Below, in pieces: positions 52,698 to 56,507 of a stretch of 56,507 nt of DNA (position 1 is its first letter; each line of letters begins with the position of its first letter). The translations under genes and the position numbers were made by a program. The stretch is from a filamentous cyanobacterium ESFC-1. Lineage in GTDB: Bacteria; Cyanobacteriota; Cyanobacteriia; Cyanobacteriales; Spirulinaceae. The notes beneath the pieces were generated by a model, which was not told the DNA's origin, searched no databases, and saw only the letters and a program-made list of their open reading frames with translations. The stretch lies in NCBI GenBank assembly GCA_000380225.1, contig KB904821.1:3021794-3078300 (forward strand), given 5' to 3'.

Positions 52698-53420
52698 CTA
52701 CTGAGACGTAGATTGCAAAAATTGTAACGACTCCCGCGAAGGAACTAACAAAATTTGCTTGAGAAATTCGTCAGCTTCGCTATCATCCGCCTCAAAAGCC
52801 TGAATCACCCCTTCTAAAGTCACGACTTCAATATCAACGGGCATATCGCCGACTTGTTGTTTGAGGTGTTCTTCTTCAAAAAAGAAAGGGACAAAACGCT
52901 CGCCTTCAACTTCAATCGTCAAATAACCCTCTTGTTCGGCACTGCGGGGAATAAACAAAGGCACCCCCCGAAAGTTCTCTACATTCGCACTCGGATTATC
53001 TTCTTGTAGGATAGATTGCGCCCGTTGGACTTGTTCGTCCATCGGCACATAAGCAAACGTGACATCTTCGTTTTGCTCGGCGCTATCGTTATTAAATTGG
53101 TAAATGTCGCTTAAAGCTACCGGAACGACTCGCACTTGTCCACCAATGTCAGGATTTCGCTGTTGGAGGTTGTTTAAAAAGGCTTCGGCATCTTCAAGAC
53201 TAATAAAAGCACCTGCCACAGAGTCATCCCCTTCTGTGGCGACGAGGGGCGAACCTTGTGCGTCAGTCAAAGTAAATACCGGGATACTTTGTAAACGCTC
53301 TTGGATTTCTTGTTCGGTCAAAGCCCAAACAGGTAATTCTGCACCCAAAACAGTACCGAGTAAAGCGCTACCTGCTAAACCTAACGTGGCGCTCCAACGA
53401 GCTAATGACTTTAAAAACAT
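52698..53420 (-). CDS. Tic22-like protein, first copy
   Basis: A 240-aa Tic22-family protein, tandem paralogue of the next gene downstream. Signal peptide: MFLKSLARWSATLGLAGSAL, cleavage near VWA-LTEQ. Body: IPVFTLTDAQGSPLVATEGD, FISLEDAEAFLNNLQQRNPD and FVPFFFEEEHLKQQV; the body is acidic. GAGGAA lies 7 bp from ATG 53420, which is why this start is preferred to 53453. The gap to the downstream copy is 61 bp, so they are probably one transcript. The pair differ strongly, so the duplication is old. Confidence 0.87.
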   Translation of the reverse strand: MFLKSLARWSATLGLAGSALLGTVLGAELPVWALTEQEIQERLQSIPVFTLTDAQGSPLVATEGDDSVAGAFISLEDAEAFLNNLQQRNPDIGGQVRVVPVALSDIYQFNNDSAEQNEDVTFAYVPMDEQVQRAQSILQEDNPSANVENFRGVPLFIPRSAEQEGYLTIEVEGERFVPFFFEEEHLKQQVGDMPVDIEVVTLEGVIQAFEADDSEADEFLKQILLVPSRESLQFLQSTSQ

Positions 53421-53608
53421 GGAGAGTTCCTCAATAAAACGGCGGTTAATCATTTATAGCTTGGGCAGTTATAGATTTCGCGATCTCGCGATCTATCTTA
53501 TAGAGAATTCTGCCACACCTTCCCTTTGACTAGAACCCTCTTAAGAGAGTTCCAAGGAGCAGCATTCTTTTCGTATTTGCACCGTGGTTAACTGGCGATT
53601 TTTAGCAA

Positions 53609-53682
53609 TCGGGATGACAGGATTTGAACCTGCGACATCCTGCTCCCAAAGCAGGCGCGCTACCAAGCTGCGCTACATCCCG
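53609..53682 (-). tRNA. tRNA-Pro (anticodon UGG)
   Basis: A 74-nt cloverleaf on the minus strand. Acceptor stem CGGGATG pairs with CATCCCG plus discriminator A. The anticodon stem is CCTGC/GCAGG with loop TTTGGGA, so the anticodon is UGG (Pro). The TΨC arm GCAGGTTCAAATCCTGT is standard. CCA is not encoded, as is usual where the CCA enzyme (41746-44469 here) adds it. Confidence 0.95.
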
Positions 53683-53722
53683 TAATTATCTAACTTAGTA
53701 TAACCCAAAGCTTACCCATTCA

Positions 53723-54232
53723 TCACTCTGGATACCAAAACATCCCCTTGATCCCTTCGGGGTCGAGCATAAAGCCTAAACGCCGATAAAAATCTATCAC
53801 TTGGGGGTCAGCAAACAGGGTAATGTTGCTGATATCCTCGCTTTTGAGCTTTTTGATCGTAAATTTCATCAACGCTTTACCCAAGCCCCGACTTTGATAT
53901 TCAGGATGAACGACAACATCCCAAATCGTAGCATTAAAGGCACAGTCTGAAGTGGCGCGAGCAAAACCAATCAAGCGACGCTTTGCGCCCCGGTCTTCCC
54001 ACATCGAAACCACCAAGAAACTGTGATGTAGTGCTTTTTTGACTTTTTTGAGGGGACGACGGGCCCAGCCTACCGCATCACAAAGTTCTTCTAGCTCATA
54101 GAGATCGATTTCTCGATCGGTGCTAAAAATGATGCGGGGTTCTGTGGCGATCGCGCCGTTTTCTGCTGCGGAGCGCCCCGACGCTCCGGAAGCCGTTTCT
54201 GAGGAACTAAACAAGCTTTTCCAAAAACCCAT
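53723..54232 (-). CDS. GNAT family N-acetyltransferase
   Basis: A 169-aa acetyltransferase. The acetyl-CoA binding motif is [20 protein letters not shown], with VVVHPEYQ as β4 and [18 protein letters not shown] as the C-terminal part. It resembles the ycf52-type GNATs of cyanobacteria and red-algal plastids. The frame opens at 54319, but the first 29 codons are not family-like and ATG 54232 ([13 protein letters not shown]) is preferred. Residues ~10-30 are low complexity. The substrate is unknown. Confidence 0.87.
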   Translation of the reverse strand: MGFWKSLFSSSETASGASGRSAAENGAIATEPRIIFSTDREIDLYELEELCDAVGWARRPLKKVKKALHHSFLVVSMWEDRGAKRRLIGFARATSDCAFNATIWDVVVHPEYQSRGLGKALMKFTIKKLKSEDISNITLFADPQVIDFYRRLGFMLDPEGIKGMFWYPE

Positions 54233-54739
54233 GCCGATGTGGCTGTGCGCTCGATAAAATAGAATTTGCAGTAGTGGCTGATCGCCAATCCCTTTAGCGG
54301 TGCTGGGAAAGCCACCCAAACTAACTTAACTTATGCCGGACTTTGGCGGTTGACTACTATCCTTGAAATCTCATAGGTTAAAGCTTAAACAAAAAATTTC
54401 CCTGAAGCGCCCATTTGAGTTTAGGACGATCGACATAGAAGGCCATTGGTTTGACCCCAGAAAACTTTGTTGATCTTGCCCCGAATCTATCTCAAGTCGT
54501 AGCAATGCTAAAGTCGGCTTAAACTTAAACCTATATGATAATAACACAACTAGATCGGGGCATTTTCTTGAATCAGAGGGAATCCAATTTATTTGAGCGG
54601 GCCGAACTTTCCCTTAGACTAAGGCTATGAGAACCCTCACCGTACAAAGCTACCCCATCTTGGCTCAATTCCACTGGACAAGAGTAATTCTCCGTAATTT
54701 TTCCATTGCAATCCCACCTTATTTTTCCTCAACTCACCT
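54233..54739. other. Divergent intergenic region without gene
   Basis: It separates the GNAT and ACT-domain genes, which diverge. Nothing coding beyond the doubtful GNAT extension (to 54319), no repeat family member, and no hairpin terminator were seen. It probably holds both promoters. Confidence 0.55.
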
Positions 54740-55459
54740 ATGGCTGCGGGTTTAAAACCATCGACTCTAGGACTTCTCAAGCGCTTCAATCAAGCGTTTC
54801 CTCAGTTCTACGAGCAGTTTGTCAGCAGTGAAATTCAACTGCAAAATCTGCGGTTAGCTTATCGACTCTACAAAACGAAGCTGGCCGTAATTGATGTCAA
54901 ACCCGAAGGGACGAAAAGTGCGCTGCATTTCGCTTACCGCAACCAATCTTTTTTACTCAGCGATATTTTCGGGGTGCTGGCCGCTTATGGCCTGACGATT
55001 CACAGCTTGAGTTTGTACGGTCAAATTAAGCCCCCGATGCTGGTTTTTATTAAATTGGTGGTTTCGCGGGGTAACAAAGCCCTAACTGATAAAATTGCTG
55101 AAAACGTCTGCCGCGCTGTCCGAGAAGCCCTTTCTGGGCATTTTGAAGTGGAAGAAATGCTGGCGGTGGAATTTAACCTCGATGCGGGCTTAGAGCAGGT
55201 TGAAACGGAATTTTACGTCGATCCGGTGTTTCATTTACCCGCCCTCTTGATTGAAGCGGATAACCAACCGGGCTTGTTCTATAAAGTAATGTACGCCATT
55301 TGGCAAGAGGATTTACTGGTGGTGAATGCGAATTTGTTGGTGTGGCGCGGTCGCACCCGCTTGATTTTATATTTGCTCGGTCCTAATGAAAGCTTGATTC
55401 CGGAATATTTAGGTCAGAAAATTGCTGAAAGTGTACGTCAGCGTTTGATGGGAGAGTAG
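54740..55459 (+). CDS. ACT domain-containing protein
   Basis: A 239-aa protein with two ACT-like modules. The first is about 60-150 (LSDIFGVLAAYGLTIHSLSL); the second is about 165-235 (PALLIEADNQPGLFYKVMYA, then DLLVVNANLLVWRGRTRLIL). Both resemble the tandem ACT domains of GlnD, the nitrogen-sensing uridylyltransferase, but no catalytic domain is attached. The N-terminal ~55 residues are helical. A regulatory ligand-binding role, perhaps for amino acids, is likely; the partner is unknown. It is 50 bp upstream of the hydrolase gene. Confidence 0.82.
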   Translation: MAAGLKPSTLGLLKRFNQAFPQFYEQFVSSEIQLQNLRLAYRLYKTKLAVIDVKPEGTKSALHFAYRNQSFLLSDIFGVLAAYGLTIHSLSLYGQIKPPMLVFIKLVVSRGNKALTDKIAENVCRAVREALSGHFEVEEMLAVEFNLDAGLEQVETEFYVDPVFHLPALLIEADNQPGLFYKVMYAIWQEDLLVVNANLLVWRGRTRLILYLLGPNESLIPEYLGQKIAESVRQRLMGE

Positions 55460-55509
55460 TGCTTGTGTTGGGGATTCCCTGGAGTCCCCGAACAGGATAG
55501 GATTAAACT

Positions 55510-56379
55510 ATGGCAACGATTAATCTTTTTGATGTTCCCCACGTTTATGAGTTAACACCAGACCCCGGTATTTCCCCAAGGCCGGTTTTGGTGTTTATTC
55601 ACGGTTGGTTGTTGAGTCGTCATTATTGGCAACCGCTTGTGGCGGGATTGGCTTCAGAATACCAGTGTTTAACTTATGATTTGCGCGGTTTTGGCGATTC
55701 GCAAGGGGAAGCGCCCGGACAGGGCTTTGGCTTGGCCGATTATGCTCGCGATTTAGAGGCGTTGTTAACCGCTTTGAAGATTGAGTCGGCTTGGCTGATT
55801 GGTCACTCCCTGGGGGGCAGTATTGCCCTGTGGGCGGCAGATTTGTGTGGCGATCGCGTCCAAGGGGTAATTTGTTTAAACTCAGGCGGGGGCATTTACC
55901 TCAAAGAAGAATTTGAGCGTTTTCGCAAAGCCGGACAGCAACTCGTTCAGCGTCGCCCCCGGTGGTTGCTGCATTTGCCTTTACTCGATTGGGTTTTAGC
56001 CCGGATGATGGTGTATCGTCCCCTCAGTCGATTTTGGGGCAGACAGCGTTTAGTGGATTTGGTCAAAGCGAATACTGCCGCCGCGCTGGGGGCTTTGCTC
56101 GAAACCACCACCGAGGCTGAAGTTCATTTGCTACCGCAAGTGGTGGCCCGTTTACCTCAGCCTGTGTATTTTTTGGCCGGCGATCGCGATCGCGTCATGG
56201 AATTAAAATATGTGATGCACCTGGCCAGCTTTCACCACCTCTTTCGCAACGGCACGAAAAACACTATTGAAATTCCCGATTGCGGTCATCTCAGTATGCT
56301 CGAACAAACCGCCGCCACCCAAACCCATCTCCAACAGATTTTACAAAATCACAACAGCATAGAAACTCAAAAGGCTTAA
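55510..56379 (+). CDS. Alpha/beta hydrolase
   Basis: A 289-aa α/β-hydrolase. Oxyanion region VFIHGWLLSRHYW, then YDLRGFGDSQGE, nucleophile elbow LIGHSLGGSIALWA (Ser), acid Asp in YFLAGDRDRVMEL and His in IPDCGHLSMLEQ form a complete triad. The sequence is typical of small-molecule esterases or thioesterases; substrate unknown. It is separated by 50 bp from the ACT gene and probably co-transcribed. Its TAA runs straight into TGGTCAT heptamer units. Confidence 0.88.
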   Translation: MATINLFDVPHVYELTPDPGISPRPVLVFIHGWLLSRHYWQPLVAGLASEYQCLTYDLRGFGDSQGEAPGQGFGLADYARDLEALLTALKIESAWLIGHSLGGSIALWAADLCGDRVQGVICLNSGGGIYLKEEFERFRKAGQQLVQRRPRWLLHLPLLDWVLARMMVYRPLSRFWGRQRLVDLVKANTAAALGALLETTTEAEVHLLPQVVARLPQPVYFLAGDRDRVMELKYVMHLASFHHLFRNGTKNTIEIPDCGHLSMLEQTAATQTHLQQILQNHNSIETQKA

Positions 56380-56507
56380 TGGTCATTGGTCATTGGTCAT
56401 TTGTTGTTGGTTGTTGGTTGTTGGTTGTTGGTTGTTGGTTATTGGTTGTTGGTTATTGGTTGTTGGTTGTTGGTTGTTGGTTATTGGTTGTTGGTTGTTG
56501 GTTGTTG
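56380..56507. repeat. Heptanucleotide array (TTGGTTG)n at the right edge
   Basis: TGGTCAT units change to TTGGTTG and TTGGTTA units that run to the end of the window. This is the reverse complement of the (CAACCAA)n array at the left edge, which suggests that contig ends are set by the repeats. Confidence 0.92.

Noticed and set aside
54320-54739. Small RNA gene in the long divergent gap
   Set aside because: No terminator hairpin or repeat structure; only ordinary AT-rich promoter-like sequence.

Overview
The window is chromosomal DNA from a cyanobacterium, probably a filamentous, repeat-rich form of the Oscillatoria/Phormidium type. The evidence is psbZ of photosystem II, two Tic22-like proteins, DUF3067, the DHH-CBS-CCA nucleotidyltransferase fusion, four Uma2 proteins, the very frequent palindrome GCGATCGC (HIP1), and long heptanucleotide tandem arrays. 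Both window edges lie in the same class of heptamer array, in opposite orientation, which suggests that assembly broke at repeats.

Layout. 1-5.5 kb: Uma2, 6-phosphogluconolactonase, a zinc-ribbon/FHA protein, DUF3067, hopanoid radical-SAM HpnH, TruB, and an unknown small gene framed by inverted 68-bp repeats. 6-14 kb: dnaK and hsp20, a five-PAS histidine kinase, a methyltransferase and a class I aldolase. 14.5-25.8 kb: a GAF/HD-GYP protein, a cupin-like protein with a tiny upstream ORF, Lnt, a 1002-aa Ser/Thr kinase with two tandem FGE/C-lectin-type domains, a TOPRIM-like DUF3226 plus AAA ATPase pair that looks like a defence module, and an orphan histidine kinase whose 5' side is a 150-bp tandem repeat. 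26.5-31.6 kb: ftsH, a DnaA-box cluster, dnaA, def and Uma2. 31.6-40 kb: a eukaryotic-type but miniaturised actin, a Slt-type lytic transglycosylase, a Trk/Ktr potassium uptake pair, Uma2, an acetoacetate decarboxylase-like protein, a DUF1295-like methyltransferase and a VOC protein. 40-49 kb: ribH, psbZ, the CCA enzyme fusion, a probable pseudokinase, a small conserved protein, an ABC1 kinase, a PP2C phosphatase and a small membrane protein. 49-56.5 kb: rimM, Uma2, prmC, two Tic22 genes, tRNA-Pro, a GNAT acetyltransferase, an ACT-domain protein and an alpha/beta hydrolase.

Most genes are single-copy housekeeping or photosynthetic-cell functions in short transcription units. Between them lie at least nine families of short repeats: heptamer and 14-mer arrays, palindromes at gene 3' ends, and MITE-like elements. 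Several arrays touch start or stop codons and supply the first or last codons of genes. Two intergenic regions 4.9 kb apart (upstream of dnaA and upstream of the lytic transglycosylase) are diverged copies of one ~200-bp element containing a hairpin with a compensatory base change.

The most striking gene is the 265-aa actin at 31630-32427. It keeps near-verbatim eukaryotic actin segments of subdomains 1 and 3 but lacks subdomains 2 and 4 and the second phosphate-binding loop, so it looks like a barbed-end half actin that no longer binds ATP. All functional calls come from reading the translations; no database search was possible.
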